Below, one piece after another: positions 16,136-28,070 of a stretch of 64,000 nt of DNA. A program made the translations under genes and the position numbers. Each line of letters begins with the position of its first letter. Position 1 is the first letter of the stretch. The stretch is from Micromonospora matsumotoense (lineage in GTDB: Bacteria; Actinomycetota; Actinomycetes; Mycobacteriales; Micromonosporaceae). The stretch is from NCBI RefSeq assembly GCF_900091525.1, contig NZ_FMCU01000007.1:1-64000 (forward strand), written 5' to 3'. The notes under the pieces are model-generated. The model was not told the DNA's origin, made no database searches, and saw nothing but the letters and a program-made list of their open reading frames with translations.

Positions 16136-17367
16136 CGGCAGTTCTCTCCGCTCAGCACGCCGTTGGTGCACATCTGACGTTGCAGGTCACGGAAGTCGGC
16201 GTCGGTCGTGCCGTAGCCCATGGTGCCCTTCTTGTCGACGGTCATGAAATAGACCCAGGTGCCGTTGGGCGGGCTCATCGCCCCCTTGAGGGCGTCCTCG
16301 CCGGGGTTGCTGATCGGGGTGATGGTCAGCCCGTCCGCGCCGTGCGTCCGGTACGGGTTCTTGGGGTCGTTGAGCTCGGACTGCTTGAGGATGTCGGAAT
16401 CCTTCGGATTCTTGCCCTGCAACCGCAGCCAGTAGTTGATCGCGCTGTCGATCTCCAGGCACTTGCAGTGGTAGCGGTCGGTGTAGACCCGGTTGTAGAT
16501 CACCCGGGCCACCTTCGGCATGTCCACGTGGTTGACCGACTCGGCCTGCGCGATCGAGGCCGTGATCAACGCCTCGTACGGGGAGATGCCCCGGTCGGCC
16601 TGCACCGTGTCGACGAACTTCATCTCGCCGGTGACGTCGAGGAACTTGTCCACCATCATCGACAGGATCTGCGGGGCGGTCGCCTTCGGCGGCAGCTCGT
16701 AGGTGGCCGGATAGAGGAAACCCTCCAGGCTCCGCGGCCCCTTCTTGCCGTCCTTGCGGTTGAACCAGAACTCCGGCACGCCCAACTTGACCGGGTCCTT
16801 CGCGGCGGCCTTGAACTCGGCGACCGGGATCTTGGTCTCCTTGGCCAGCAGGTCGTAGATCGCCAGGGTGATCATGCCCTCGGGGATGGTGATCCCGTTG
16901 ACCACCCGGCTCTTCGGGTCCAGCAGCAGGGCGAGCGCGTCGGTAGCGCGCATCTCCTTCTTGACCTTGTACCGGCCGACCTGGATGTTCTTGCTGCGCG
17001 CGTTCTCGTCAGCCGCCTCGACGAAGGCCTTGGTGCTCTTGACCACACCGGCGTCGTAGAGGGAGTTACCGATGGCGGTGGCGCTGTCGCCCTGCTTGAC
17101 GTCGACCAGCGCCTCACCGGTGCCCGGACCGTCGAAGTCCGGCGTGATGAAGTGGTTACGGATCCGGTCGAAGCCGTAGAAGGCCCCGCCGCCGATGCCA
17201 CCCAGCAACACCAGGGCCATGAACAGGGCAAAGATCGTCTTTAGGTGCCCGCCGCCCGATTTGCCGCCGCCCGACGTGCCGTTGCGCCGGTTGACGAAAC
17301 CACGCCGGTGCCGGCCCTTCTCCCCCCTCTCCTGCTCGTCGAACCCGAGGTCCAGATCGTCGATCAT
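16132..17367 (-). CDS. mltG: Endolytic murein transglycosylase MltG
   Basis: This 411-residue protein has a charged cytoplasmic N-terminus (~60 residues), one membrane helix (IFALFMALVLLGGIGGGAF), and an extracellular YceG/MltG domain. The LysM-like subdomain covers about residues 85-165, and the catalytic region includes ITASIAQAESVNH (equivalent to the ASIVEKE segment holding the catalytic glutamate). VARVIYNRV follows. MltG cuts nascent peptidoglycan strands and helps terminate glycan elongation. It overlaps ruvX upstream by 4 bases and aroE downstream by 4 bases, an arrangement common in actinobacteria. Confidence 0.93.
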   Translation of the reverse strand: MIDDLDLGFDEQERGEKGRHRRGFVNRRNGTSGGGKSGGGHLKTIFALFMALVLLGGIGGGAFYGFDRIRNHFITPDFDGPGTGEALVDVKQGDSATAIGNSLYDAGVVKSTKAFVEAADENARSKNIQVGRYKVKKEMRATDALALLLDPKSRVVNGITIPEGMITLAIYDLLAKETKIPVAEFKAAAKDPVKLGVPEFWFNRKDGKKGPRSLEGFLYPATYELPPKATAPQILSMMVDKFLDVTGEMKFVDTVQADRGISPYEALITASIAQAESVNHVDMPKVARVIYNRVYTDRYHCKCLEIDSAINYWLRLQGKNPKDSDILKQSELNDPKNPYRTHGADGLTITPISNPGEDALKGAMSPPNGTWVYFMTVDKKGTMGYGTTDADFRDLQRQMCTNGVLSGENCR

Positions 17368-17825
17368 TCCGTCCGCCTCCGCTGCGCTTCCAGCCAGCTC
17401 TGCAGGATCTCGACCGCGGCGGCCTGATCCACCACCGCACGTTGGCGCTTTCCCCGGACGCCACGCTCGGCAAGCCTACGAGACGCGACGACCGTTGACA
17501 TCCTCTCGTCGGTGAGCGTCACCGGAACCGGCGTTATCACCTCGGTCAACCGGCGCACGTACGCCAACACGTGCTGGGCGGCCGGGCCGTGCCGACCGGC
17601 GAGATTGACCGGCAGACCGACGACGACCTCGACGGCCTCGTGCTCGACGACAAGCTGCGCGAGCTGGGCAAGGTCGCTGGGCACCGCGTCCGGGCCGGTG
17701 GTCAGGTCCCGGGCCAGGGTGACCAGCGGAGTGGCCAGGATGCCGTGCGGATCGGACCGGGCCACCCCCACCCGGACCTGCCCGACGTCGACCCCCAACC
17801 GGACCCCGCGGGACGACTCACTCAC
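17364..17825 (-). CDS. ruvX: RuvX/YqgF Holliday junction resolvase-like nuclease
   Basis: This 153-residue protein has an RNase H-like fold. The N-terminal motif RLGVDVGQVRVGVARSD supplies the first catalytic aspartate, VVGLPVNLAG is the central strand, and LTDERMSTVVASRRL plus VDQAAAVEILQSWL are the C-terminal acidic motifs. Members process pre-16S rRNA ends or Holliday junctions. It sits just after alaS, separated by a strong hairpin, and overlaps mltG by 4 bases. Confidence 0.92.
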   Translation of the reverse strand: MSESSRGVRLGVDVGQVRVGVARSDPHGILATPLVTLARDLTTGPDAVPSDLAQLAQLVVEHEAVEVVVGLPVNLAGRHGPAAQHVLAYVRRLTEVITPVPVTLTDERMSTVVASRRLAERGVRGKRQRAVVDQAAAVEILQSWLEAQRRRTE

Positions 17826-17848
17826 GGTCGGTCACCCTCCCCGGTGAC

Positions 17849-17884
17849 GAGCCAGGGCGGACCAGCTCGGGTCCGCCCTGGCTC
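17849..17884 (-). terminator. Hairpin between alaS and ruvX
   Basis: A perfect 15-bp stem (17849-17863 with 17870-17884) and 6-base loop, 13 bases past the alaS stop and 23 bases before the ruvX start. It should terminate or attenuate read-through into ruvX-mltG-aroE. Confidence 0.82.
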
Positions 17885-17897
17885 AGGTGCTGATCCG

Positions 17898-20572
<2,675 letters not shown>

Positions 20573-20576
<4 letters not shown>

Positions 20577-20878
20577 CGCTGGTGTTCCTCCGGAAAGATC
20601 TCTCGGTCACCGATACGCGGGTCCTCCCGCAACTCGGCGAACTGGTCGTCGAACGCCTCACCCCGGGCGAACGCCTCGTGGATCTCCTGCTCGCGCTCGG
20701 CCATCCCGATCCGTACGTCCGCCACGAAGCTACGCAGCGACTCGACCAGACCGCCAGCGGATTCGGACAGCCCACTGGCGATCCCCGCCGGGGTGTACGC
20801 CTGCGCGGTCCGGGTGGCCTTGCGGACCACCACCACGCCCACGGCCAGCCCGATACCGAGCCAGAACAGTCGCCTCAT
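20573..20878 (-). CDS. Small membrane-anchored protein (DUF6167-like)
   Basis: This 101-residue protein has one N-terminal membrane helix ([17 protein letters not shown]) followed by an amphipathic, acidic helical region containing [18 protein letters not shown] good Shine-Dalgarno (AGGAGGAA) precedes the ATG. The same small gene is commonly found between a DUF948 gene and alaS in actinobacteria; I recall it as DUF6167, not verified. Its function is unknown. It is translationally coupled to alaS. Confidence 0.8.
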
Positions 20879-20909
20879 GTCTCATTCCTCCTGTGCGACG
20901 CCGGTCGGG

Positions 20910-21371
20910 TCAGCTGTTGCCACGCCGGGCGGCACGCCGCTGCTGCTTGATGGTGTCGCGCACCTCACGCTCGGTCTCCGCGGTACGCCGTGCCGAGGCG
21001 GCCCGGCGGACGCCGTACCCGAAGGCCGCCACCTTCACCAGCGGGTTCGCCGCGGCGGCCGAGACCACGGTGGCCAGGTTCGCCACGTTGGCGGTGACGT
21101 TCTGCGCGTGGCTGGTCATCGTGTCGACCTTCGCGAGCTGCAGGTTCACCCCGTCGAGAGAGGTCTGCACCTGCTCCAGGGCGACGTTGACGTTCTTCAC
21201 CGTGGTGTTCACGTCCCCCAGCAGTGGGGCGGTCTGCGCGTTGAGGTCGTTGATCATCCGGGTCGTCGCGTCCACGGTGTGCCGCAGCCGCAGGATCGGT
21301 ACCGCCAGCACGAGCACCAGCATCAGGAACGCGCCGGCCGCGATCAGCGCAGCGATCTGTCCACCATCCAC
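20910..21371 (-). CDS. DUF948-family membrane protein
   Basis: This 153-residue protein starts at the GTG at 21371, chosen because GAGGAGG lies 6 bases upstream. It gives DGGQIAALIAAGAFLMLVL, a single N-terminal membrane helix, followed by a long heptad-rich helix (TVDATTRMINDLNAQ through VNVALEQVQTSLDGV) typical of DUF948. The C-terminus is basic. The function is unknown, possibly an envelope-associated coiled-coil protein. It is the first of a run leading into alaS, 31 bases before the DUF6167-like gene. Confidence 0.82.
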   Translation of the reverse strand: MDGGQIAALIAAGAFLMLVLVLAVPILRLRHTVDATTRMINDLNAQTAPLLGDVNTTVKNVNVALEQVQTSLDGVNLQLAKVDTMTSHAQNVTANVANLATVVSAAAANPLVKVAAFGYGVRRAASARRTAETEREVRDTIKQQRRAARRGNS

Positions 21372-21391
21372 GCATGTCCTCCTCAAACAGG

Positions 21392-21439
21392 GTTCCGGGG
21401 CCCGACGCCCCGGAACACGCGACCCGGTACCCGGTCGCG
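21392..21439 (-). terminator. Tandem hairpins after the Pro-rich membrane protein gene
   Basis: Two adjacent stems, 21418-21424 with 21433-21439, and a perfect 10-bp stem 21392-21401 with 21407-21416, lie 78-125 bases past the stop at 21517 and just upstream of the DUF948 gene. A third small stem is near 21442-21458. Confidence 0.6.
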
Positions 21440-21516
21440 GTGTGACCCGTACGGGGTCAAACGGGGGCAGGCGGGCCTGCCAGCCCCAGACCCTACCGTC
21501 CGTGATGGAAACCGGC

Positions 21517-24500
21517 TCAGGACGGTGAGCGTGTCAGGCCGCCGAGCGGATCCTCGGTGATCGTCGGGAACGGATCCTCACCGGTCAGTGACGGGTCGGT
21601 GCTCGGCTGTGGCCGGGTCCGCTCATCGTCGATCGCATTGCGGACCTTCACCGACACCAACGAACCGGTGCACTCCCCCGCTGCGGGTGCGGCCGGACTG
21701 GCCGGCGGCACCGCCGGCTCCCCGCTCACCAGCGGCGGAGCGCAGGTCGGTTCCCGCACCCAGAGGTCGAGGGTCAGTTCGTCCCGTCGCCAGCAGGTGT
21801 AGCTGCCCTTGGCCGGCTGTTCCGGACACCGGGTCACCTTCCACGGCCGCCAGCCCTCCGCGCGCAGCGCCTGCTCATAGACCCGGGTGGTCTCCTCCGG
21901 CGCGCGGTCGGACTCCACGGTGCGCTCCCGCAGCCGGCAGTCCTGCAGGCACAGGCGGCTGCCGCTGACGTTGTCCACCGTCTTCGCCGTCGCCCAACCC
22001 GGCACACCCAACTCGTCGAGGGTGTCGAAGACCGGGTCCCGGCTGAGGGTCCGCATCCCGAAGAAGGCCGGGAGGGCCCCGAGCAGCAACACGCTGACCA
22101 GCACCAGGATTCCCAGCCGCAGGCGACGCCGTTCCCCCGTCCGGCGACGCGGCTCGCCGCCGCCGTCATCGGAGGCGGCGCCGGCACCGGCGGGGTCGTC
22201 CTGCGTCGGCGGGCGCAGCGGAGCTCCGGTCGAGCCGTCCGGATCGGACCGGGCTCCGTCCGGTGGCGTCACCCGGGCCACTCCCGGACCGTCGGCCCGA
22301 CCGGACGACGGGACGGCCGCGACACCGGCCGCCTCCGCCCGGTCAGCGGGACGCACCGGCGGTGCCGCCCGACCGACGGCGTCCTGCGGCCCACCGCCCG
22401 GTCGTGCGCCCGGTGCGGTGGCGGGGGCGACCGACGCCGCCGCGAAGACTCCACCCGCACCGGGGGGCCGGCCTCCGGCAGCGGACCGTGGCCCGGGGGG
22501 CCGGTCGCCCTCCGGCCCCGCCGTACGACGCGGGTCGTCCGGAGGGGCGGGCGGTCGGGCGGTGCCGGTGACCGGGCCGGTGGCGGGACCGTCCGGGCGG
22601 GCGGTGCCGGTGACCGGACCCTCCGGACGGGCGGTGCCGCGCGCCGGCGCGCCGGACCGCGGCGCTCGCGGATCGGGTGCGCCGGGCTGCGGCGCTCGCG
22701 GATCGGGTGCGCCCAGCCGCGGCGCCCTCGGGTCGGGTGCACCCGACTGCGGGCCCACCGGGGTGGGGGCGGCCGGGCGGGGTCCGCTTTCGATGCGTAG
22801 CTCGGAGCGGGGCACGGCGGGATCGTTCGGGACCGGTGCGCCGGATCGGGGAGCGCCGGACGTGGGTGCCGTCGCGGCAGCGTCCGGACCGGCACCGCCG
22901 GGCGGGCGTCCCGCCGGCCCCGGGCCGGCGGGACGCGGACCACCCGGGACCTGCCCGGTGCCGGGCACCGGAGCCGAGCCGCCAACCCGGGGAGCGCCGG
23001 GCATCGGACCGGGACCGGCCGGACGCGGGCCGCCCGGGACCTGCGCGGTACCGGGCACCGGCACGGAGGCCGCACCGCTGGCTCGGGAGCCACCGGGCGG
23101 CGGACCGGCAGCGCCGGGACGCGGACCCCGGGTCGGGTCGGGGTCAGACTGGGCTCCCCGGGCGGGGCTGTGGCCGTGGCCGTCGCCTACCGGCCCGGAC
23201 ACGGGACCAGCCGGCCGGGCGGGGGGCCGCTCAGGCGGGGCAGGCCGCGCCGTGCCCCGAGCCGGACCGGCCTGCTCCGGCCGGGGCGGGCCGCTCTGCT
23301 CCGGCCGATGCGGACCGGCCTGCTCCGGCCGATGCGGACCGCTCTGCTCCGGCCGATGCGGACCGGCCTCGACGTCGCTGCGCTCCGGGCCGCCCGGTCG
23401 ACCCCGACCAGCCGGATCGGCCGGACCCGCGCCGCCCGGCGGGGTCGACCGACCACCCGGCGGAGTCGAGCGGTTGAGCACCCGCAGGGCGGGGTCGGTG
23501 TGTGAGGTGCGCCCGGCCTGTCGCAGCCAGTCCGCCGGCCGGTCCGGTCGGTCGCCACGTGAGCGGTCCTCCTGGGCGGGCCCGGACGGAACCGGTTGAC
23601 CGGCCGTCGCACTCCCGTCCGGCCGACCCCGCACCTCATCGGCGTCCGGGCGGCCCCGCGGATCGGATTCGTTCCCGGTCGGGCGACGCCATCCCCCCGA
23701 CGGCTCCTCGTCGCCCGGGCGGTTCCGACGGCCCCCGGGCCCCTCGCCGTCCGGCCCGGGGTGGTGGACCGCCGGCTCGCCGTCGGGACGGGCCCGCCGG
23801 CCCGGTGGTGGGGCGATGTCGGGAGGCGGGCGACGACGCCCGTTGTCGTCCCGGGCGGCCGGGCCGGGCCGACCGGTGCCGGGAACGGGCGGCGCCGACG
23901 GAACACCCGGTGCGGGCGAGGTCGGCGCGACACCTGGTAGCGACGGCGCGTTGCCGGTCAGCGGCACCACCGGCCGGTCCGGATCGGCGGCGCGACGGCG
24001 GCCTGCCCGCTCGGCGGCCGGCCGGTCACCGGGATCGCGGACGGGGGTGGGTGATGCCTCGGCACGGCGACCCCCCGTAGCCCGGGGCCCGGAAGCCGCC
24101 GTGTCGGGCGGGGGGTTGCCGCCCGCCGGTGCCATCGGGCCGGTACGCGGCCCGCCGACCGTCGGGTCCGGCAGCACTCCGGCACCGGCCGGGGCCCCCA
24201 TCCCGACGCGGGGCGCACCGGTCGGGTGCGCCGCAGCGGGCGCGGGACCACCGGGACCGGAACCCGTGCCGGGCCGGTTCGCGGGTTCGATCGGACCGGG
24301 CCGTCGGTCTCTCGGCCGGTCGTCGGGCACGGTCCGACGCCCCCGCAGGGGCGTACCGCCCGCTGCCGCCACGCCCGACCGGTCGTCGGATACCGCTCGG
24401 CCACCCAGGGGTGGCCCGGCGGGTGCCGGGGCACCGTGCGACGGCCCGGCGGGTGCCGGGGCACCGTGCGACGGCCCGGCGGGTGCCGGGGCACCGGGAC

Positions 24501-25404
24501 CGGTCCACCCGACAGGTGGCGCCTGACCGGGCGGGACCGCCGCCCGGCCGGACCCCGAGCCGGGGACCGCCGCCCGGCCGGGGACCGCGACCGCGGCCCG
24601 GCCGGAGCCGGCACCACCGGCGGTGGGGTCGGGGCGGGATGCCTCCTCGGGCCGCTGCGGGCCGGGGCGGTCGGCGGACGCCGAACCCGGCCAGGGCCCG
24701 GGCCCTTCGCCCAGGCGGGGACGCTGCCCGGAGGGTCCGGACCAGGCCGGCCCACGGACCGGCGGGGCGGCCTGCCCACCGGGGTGCGTCGGCCCCGGTG
24801 GTGGCCCGTCAGAGCGACCGGGTCGGGGCGGCTCGGCCCCGGCAGACGCCGGCCCGGGCCGGCCGGGCCCGGTTGGCGGCAGGTCCGATGGACCGCTTGG
24901 CTGCGGCGGGCGGGGGCCGCCGGATGCCGACGCCTCCCGGCGCGGACCCGGTGGACCGGCCAGGGGACCCGTCGGGGGACCGGACTCCGGTCGGGCACCC
25001 GGCGGTGCCTGCTCCGGCCGGAGGCCCGGCGGTGCCTGCTGCGGCCGGGAATCCGGCTGCGGTGGACGGACGCCGGCCGGTGCCGGCCCGTCGGGACGCG
25101 AAACCGGCTGACCGACGCGCGGAGCGACCGGCCCCCCCGGGCCGGTCTGCGGCGCGGCCGGCCCACGCCCGGCAGCCGGCGGAACCGGACCACGGACCGG
25201 CGGCACCGGACCGCCGTCCGGGCCGAGTTCGGTGCGCTGCTGCTTCGCCGTACGCAGATCGTCGATCCAGCCGAACTCCTCGCCGGCCGGCTCGGGCGGG
25301 GTGTCGTCGCCGCCCCGCCCCCGACCCCACCGACGTCCCTTGGCGCGAGGTTCACGCCGCTCGTCGGGACCGTCCTGCGGTTGCTCCCCACCTCGCGATG
25401 TCAC
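21517..25404 (-). CDS. Giant proline-rich single-pass membrane protein
   Basis: This 1295-residue protein has no recognised function. After a short basic start and a conserved-looking patch [17 protein letters not shown] (about 42-58), roughly 1000 residues are Pro/Gly/Ala/Arg-rich low complexity with tandem blocks. One membrane helix follows ([19 protein letters not shown], about 1092-1115), then a ~178-residue extracytoplasmic domain with six cysteines (segments [38 protein letters not shown]). Orientation should be N-in/C-out. The ATG overlaps the rarA stop by 4 bases, so it is co-translated with rarA. An intrinsically disordered cytoplasmic scaffold tied to the membrane is the simplest reading. 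Strong GC coding bias over 3.9 kb argues that it is real, but the N-terminal exact start could be later. Confidence 0.72.
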   Translation of the reverse strand: MTSRGGEQPQDGPDERREPRAKGRRWGRGRGGDDTPPEPAGEEFGWIDDLRTAKQQRTELGPDGGPVPPVRGPVPPAAGRGPAAPQTGPGGPVAPRVGQPVSRPDGPAPAGVRPPQPDSRPQQAPPGLRPEQAPPGARPESGPPTGPLAGPPGPRREASASGGPRPPQPSGPSDLPPTGPGRPGPASAGAEPPRPGRSDGPPPGPTHPGGQAAPPVRGPAWSGPSGQRPRLGEGPGPWPGSASADRPGPQRPEEASRPDPTAGGAGSGRAAVAVPGRAAVPGSGSGRAAVPPGQAPPVGWTGPGAPAPAGPSHGAPAPAGPSHGAPAPAGPPLGGRAVSDDRSGVAAAGGTPLRGRRTVPDDRPRDRRPGPIEPANRPGTGSGPGGPAPAAAHPTGAPRVGMGAPAGAGVLPDPTVGGPRTGPMAPAGGNPPPDTAASGPRATGGRRAEASPTPVRDPGDRPAAERAGRRRAADPDRPVVPLTGNAPSLPGVAPTSPAPGVPSAPPVPGTGRPGPAARDDNGRRRPPPDIAPPPGRRARPDGEPAVHHPGPDGEGPGGRRNRPGDEEPSGGWRRPTGNESDPRGRPDADEVRGRPDGSATAGQPVPSGPAQEDRSRGDRPDRPADWLRQAGRTSHTDPALRVLNRSTPPGGRSTPPGGAGPADPAGRGRPGGPERSDVEAGPHRPEQSGPHRPEQAGPHRPEQSGPPRPEQAGPARGTARPAPPERPPARPAGPVSGPVGDGHGHSPARGAQSDPDPTRGPRPGAAGPPPGGSRASGAASVPVPGTAQVPGGPRPAGPGPMPGAPRVGGSAPVPGTGQVPGGPRPAGPGPAGRPPGGAGPDAAATAPTSGAPRSGAPVPNDPAVPRSELRIESGPRPAAPTPVGPQSGAPDPRAPRLGAPDPRAPQPGAPDPRAPRSGAPARGTARPEGPVTGTARPDGPATGPVTGTARPPAPPDDPRRTAGPEGDRPPGPRSAAGGRPPGAGGVFAAASVAPATAPGARPGGGPQDAVGRAAPPVRPADRAEAAGVAAVPSSGRADGPGVARVTPPDGARSDPDGSTGAPLRPPTQDDPAGAGAASDDGGGEPRRRTGERRRLRLGILVLVSVLLLGALPAFFGMRTLSRDPVFDTLDELGVPGWATAKTVDNVSGSRLCLQDCRLRERTVESDRAPEETTRVYEQALRAEGWRPWKVTRCPEQPAKGSYTCWRRDELTLDLWVREPTCAPPLVSGEPAVPPASPAAPAAGECTGSLVSVKVRNAIDDERTRPQPSTDPSLTGEDPFPTITEDPLGGLTRSPS
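22650..22750. repeat. 30-base coding tandem repeat (GAPDPRAP units)
   Basis: About three copies of a ~30-base unit encode [10 protein letters not shown] / [10 protein letters not shown] / [10 protein letters not shown]. Copies differ by a few bases. Confidence 0.75.
23268..23372. repeat. 24-base coding tandem repeat (GPHRPEQ units)
   Basis: Four to five near-identical copies of TGCTCCGGCCGATGCGGACC-type units encode the octapeptide GPHRPEQ(S/A), keeping frame. Confidence 0.8.
24411..24497. repeat. 30-base exact coding tandem repeat ([10 protein letters not shown] units)
   Basis: Units at 24421-24450 and 24451-24480 are identical, with a third partial copy to 24497. They encode [10 protein letters not shown] repeated in frame. 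Confidence 0.85.
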
Positions 25405-26897
25405 TGCTGAACCTCCCCGGCGTCGCCGCCGTCCTCATCCGCCCCACCGGCGTGCCCCGTGCCCGTCGGGTGACGGCCGTTGACCACCGGCACCGGCCCG
25501 TCGGGGCGTGACACCGGGGTGGACAGCCCCCGGACGATCCGGCGCAGCAGGGGCAGCCGGGCGGCCACCGACCGCTCGGCGCCGTGCCCACTGGGCCGGT
25601 AGTAGTCGGTCCCGACGAGGTCGTCGGGAGCGTACTGCTGGGTGACCACCCCGCGCTGGTCGTCGTGCGGGTAGCGGTAGCCCGTGCCGTGCCCGAGCCC
25701 TCGGGCGCCGGAGTAGTGCGCGTCGCGCAACCCGCGCGGCACCGCACCGCCCCGACCAGCCCGGACGTCGGCCATCGCCGCGCCGAGGGCCGTGGTGGCC
25801 GAGTTGGACTTCGGCGCGGTCGCCAGGTGGATGACCGCCTGGGCGAGGTTGAGCTGGGCCTCGGGCAGGCCGACGTACTCCACCGCGTGGGCGGCGGCGG
25901 TGGCGACCGACAGGGCGGACGGGTCGGCCAGGCCGACGTCCTCGCTGGCGAAGATGACCATACGGCGGGCGATGAACCGGGCGTCCTCCCCGGCGACCAG
26001 CATCCGGGCCAGCCAGTGCAGCGCGGCGTCGACGTCCGAGCCGCGCATGCTCTTGATGAAGGCGCTGGTCACGTCGTAGTGCGCGTCGCCGTCCCGGTCG
26101 TAGCGCACGGCCGCCACGTCCACCGCCTGCTCGGTGGTGGCCAGGTCGATCCGGTCGACGCCGAGCGCGGTAGCCGAGGCCGCCGCCGCCTCCAGCGCGG
26201 TCAGGGCCTTGCGGACGTCGCCGCCGGCCAGGCGTACCAGGTGGTCCTCGGCGTCGGTGGCCAGGGTGAGCGCGCCGGCGAGGCCGCGCGGGTCGGTCAC
26301 CGCGCGGCGCAGCAGCGCCCGCACGGCCGCGTCGTCGAGCGGCTGGAGGGTGAGCAGCACGCACCGGGACAGCAGCGGCGAGATGATGGAGAAGTACGGA
26401 TTCTCGGTGGTCGCCGCGAGCAGGGTGACCGTGCGGTCCTCGACGGCGGCGAGCAGCGAATCCTGCTGGGTCTTGCTGAACCGGTGCACCTCGTCGATGA
26501 ACAGGACGGTCTGCGGGCCACCGGAGCGGCGCTGGCGACGGGCGGTCTCGATGACGGCCCGGACGTCCTTGACTCCGGCGGTCAACGCCGACATGGCCAC
26601 GAAGCGGCGGTCGGTGGCCCGGGCCACCAGGTGGGCGATGGTGGTCTTGCCGCTGCCCGGCGGGCCCCAGAGGATGACCGACAGCGCCGCGCCGCCGCCG
26701 ACGAGCTGACGCAGCGGGGCACCGGGCGCGAGGAGGTGCTCCTGCCCGACCAGTTCGTCGATGCGCGCGGGCCGCATCCGGACCGGCAGCGGGGCGTCCT
26801 CCCCCACCGAGGCGAAGTCGTCGACGCCGACGGAGCCCGCGTGGGCGCTGGGCGCCACGGCGGGTGCACCGAGGGAGAAGAGGGCGTCGGAATCCAT
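25401..26897 (-). CDS. rarA: Replication-associated recombination ATPase RarA (MgsA)
   Basis: This 498-residue AAA+ ATPase has Walker [15 protein letters not shown], Walker [17 protein letters not shown], sensor 1 [13 protein letters not shown] and the RarA tetramerisation domain ([20 protein letters not shown] type, here [12 protein letters not shown]). RarA acts at stalled replication forks with SSB. The N-terminus [10 protein letters not shown] is typical of actinobacterial members. No Shine-Dalgarno precedes the ATG, but a TACTGT box (26905-26910) lies 7 bases upstream, so the message may be leaderless. Its stop overlaps the start of the giant Pro-rich gene by 4 bases. Confidence 0.94.
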   Translation of the reverse strand: MDSDALFSLGAPAVAPSAHAGSVGVDDFASVGEDAPLPVRMRPARIDELVGQEHLLAPGAPLRQLVGGGAALSVILWGPPGSGKTTIAHLVARATDRRFVAMSALTAGVKDVRAVIETARRQRRSGGPQTVLFIDEVHRFSKTQQDSLLAAVEDRTVTLLAATTENPYFSIISPLLSRCVLLTLQPLDDAAVRALLRRAVTDPRGLAGALTLATDAEDHLVRLAGGDVRKALTALEAAAASATALGVDRIDLATTEQAVDVAAVRYDRDGDAHYDVTSAFIKSMRGSDVDAALHWLARMLVAGEDARFIARRMVIFASEDVGLADPSALSVATAAAHAVEYVGLPEAQLNLAQAVIHLATAPKSNSATTALGAAMADVRAGRGGAVPRGLRDAHYSGARGLGHGTGYRYPHDDQRGVVTQQYAPDDLVGTDYYRPSGHGAERSVAARLPLLRRIVRGLSTPVSRPDGPVPVVNGRHPTGTGHAGGADEDGGDAGEVQQ

Positions 26898-26911
26898 CAG
26901 GAAGACAGTAC

Positions 26912-26956
26912 CGGGCGCGGCCCACGACGCCGGAATCGCGCCGTGGGCCGCGCCCG
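26912..26956 (-). terminator. Intrinsic terminator after the small membrane gene
   Basis: A perfect 15-bp stem (26912-26926 with 26942-26956) around a 15-base loop, 16 bases beyond the stop at 26973. It lies right behind the putative rarA promoter. Confidence 0.82.
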
Positions 26957-26972
26957 TTCTGATCCGTCGCGG

Positions 26973-27197
26973 TCAGCCGCGACCCGGCCGACGGCCCCGG
27001 TACCACCGGCCGCCGCCACCGCCGCCACCGCCGCCGCGCGGGCCGCTGCCGACGCCGGCCAGGTAGAGCGAGAGCAGCAGCAGGCCGATCAGCACCAGGG
27101 TGTTCCAGTTGAACAGGTCGGGGGCGCCGAAGTCGGTGTTGAGCAGGTCGATGAGGAGCGCGAAGCCGAAAACGACGGCCGCGAGGATGGCGAGCAT
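26973..27197 (-). CDS. Small membrane protein with glycine/arginine-rich tail
   Basis: This 74-residue protein starts at the ATG at 27197, preceded by GGAGG at 8-base spacing; a longer frame to 27248 lacks such a site. It has two hydrophobic segments (LAILAAVVFGFALLIDLL and LVLIGLLLLSLYLAGV) joined by NTDFGAPDLFNWN, then a run of about nine glycines and an RWYRGRRPGRG basic end. The function is unknown; small proteins of this shape are common in actinobacteria. It is monocistronic, with its own terminator. Confidence 0.7.
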   Translation of the reverse strand: MLAILAAVVFGFALLIDLLNTDFGAPDLFNWNTLVLIGLLLLSLYLAGVGSGPRGGGGGGGGGRWYRGRRPGRG

Positions 27198-27314
27198 GTG
27201 TATGTCCTCCGGTAGGGGGTCCCAGTAGGTCGGCCCCGATGTACCCAATCGGTCGGCTCGTCAATCTCTGTCGTGGAGATCGCCGTCGCCGGGTCCCGTC
27301 GTCCGGCCGGGTTC

Positions 27315-27320
27315 TAGGCT
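27315..27320 (+). promoter_or_regulatory. Putative -10 box for leaderless GNAT gene
   Basis: TAGGCT fits TAnnnT and ends 6 bases before the ATG at 27327, which has no Shine-Dalgarno. This is the spacing of leaderless actinobacterial promoters. No clear -35 is seen. Confidence 0.4.
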
Positions 27321-27326
27321 GCTCGC

Positions 27327-28070
27327 ATGATCGACGGCGACCGGGAACTCACCGGCCGGGCGGCCGTCCTCGCCGCCACCGACTACCACCCGTTCGTACG
27401 GCACGCGTTGCGGCGTGACGACCGGCCCCGCGCCTGGGTCCGCGACGGCGCGGTGGCCTGGGTGCTCCCGACGGCGGAGAACGACCGGGCGGGTGGGGTG
27501 GTCGGTCCGGTCGACGCGGCGGTGGCGCTGGTCGCGGCGTTGGTCGCCGACGGCGTGGTCCGGCCGGGGCAGTACCTGCAACTACCCCGGGCCGACCGGT
27601 CGCTGCTGGTCGGCCGGTTCGGCGCGACCCGGATCGACGACTGGGAGTTCCTCTGGACCACCACCGGCCCACCCCGGCAATCCGGGCAGGAGCGGGTGGT
27701 CCGCCTCGGCCCGGCGGACCACCCGGCGCTGTCCGCGCTGATCGACGACGCCTTCCCCACCACCTCGTCGCGCCCCGGGGACACGACGGTCGTCGACTGG
27801 TACGGCATCTGGGACGCCGACCGCCTGGTCGCCTGTGGGGCGGACCGCAGTCGCGGCGACATCGGCTTCCTCGCCGGGCTGACCGTGGCCCGCGACCGGC
27901 GGGGGCGAGGGCTGGGCGCGGCGCTGACCGCCGGGATGACCCGGGCCCTGCTCACCCGGTACGACCATGTCGGGCTCGGCGTCTACGCCGACAACCTCGC
28001 CGCGCTGCGGCTCTACCGCCGGCTCGGCTTCACCGGCACCCTACGGCGCAGCTCGGTGTGGCTCGGCTGA
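27327..28070 (+). CDS. GNAT-family N-acetyltransferase
   Basis: This 247-residue protein has a degenerate N-terminal half and a C-terminal GNAT domain. The acetyl-CoA-binding motif A is VARDRRGRGLGAALTAGM (R-x-x-G-x-G/A), preceded by the beta strand GDIGFLAGLTV and followed by VGLGVYADNLAALRLYRRL, the typical last GNAT element. Two-domain proteins of this form acetylate small molecules or protein N-termini; the substrate is unknown. Its last 30 bases overlap the convergent MFS gene. It is probably leaderless. Confidence 0.85.
   Translation: MIDGDRELTGRAAVLAATDYHPFVRHALRRDDRPRAWVRDGAVAWVLPTAENDRAGGVVGPVDAAVALVAALVADGVVRPGQYLQLPRADRSLLVGRFGATRIDDWEFLWTTTGPPRQSGQERVVRLGPADHPALSALIDDAFPTTSSRPGDTTVVDWYGIWDADRLVACGADRSRGDIGFLAGLTVARDRRGRGLGAALTAGMTRALLTRYDHVGLGVYADNLAALRLYRRLGFTGTLRRSSVWLG

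Noticed and set aside
24275..24295. GGTTCGATC-like T-arm word suggesting a tRNA
   Set aside because: It lies inside the Pro-rich coding frame and no acceptor stem or anticodon arm can be folded around it.
24421..24497. Regular repeats that might suggest a CRISPR array
   Set aside because: The repeats are contiguous, in coding frame, without spacers.
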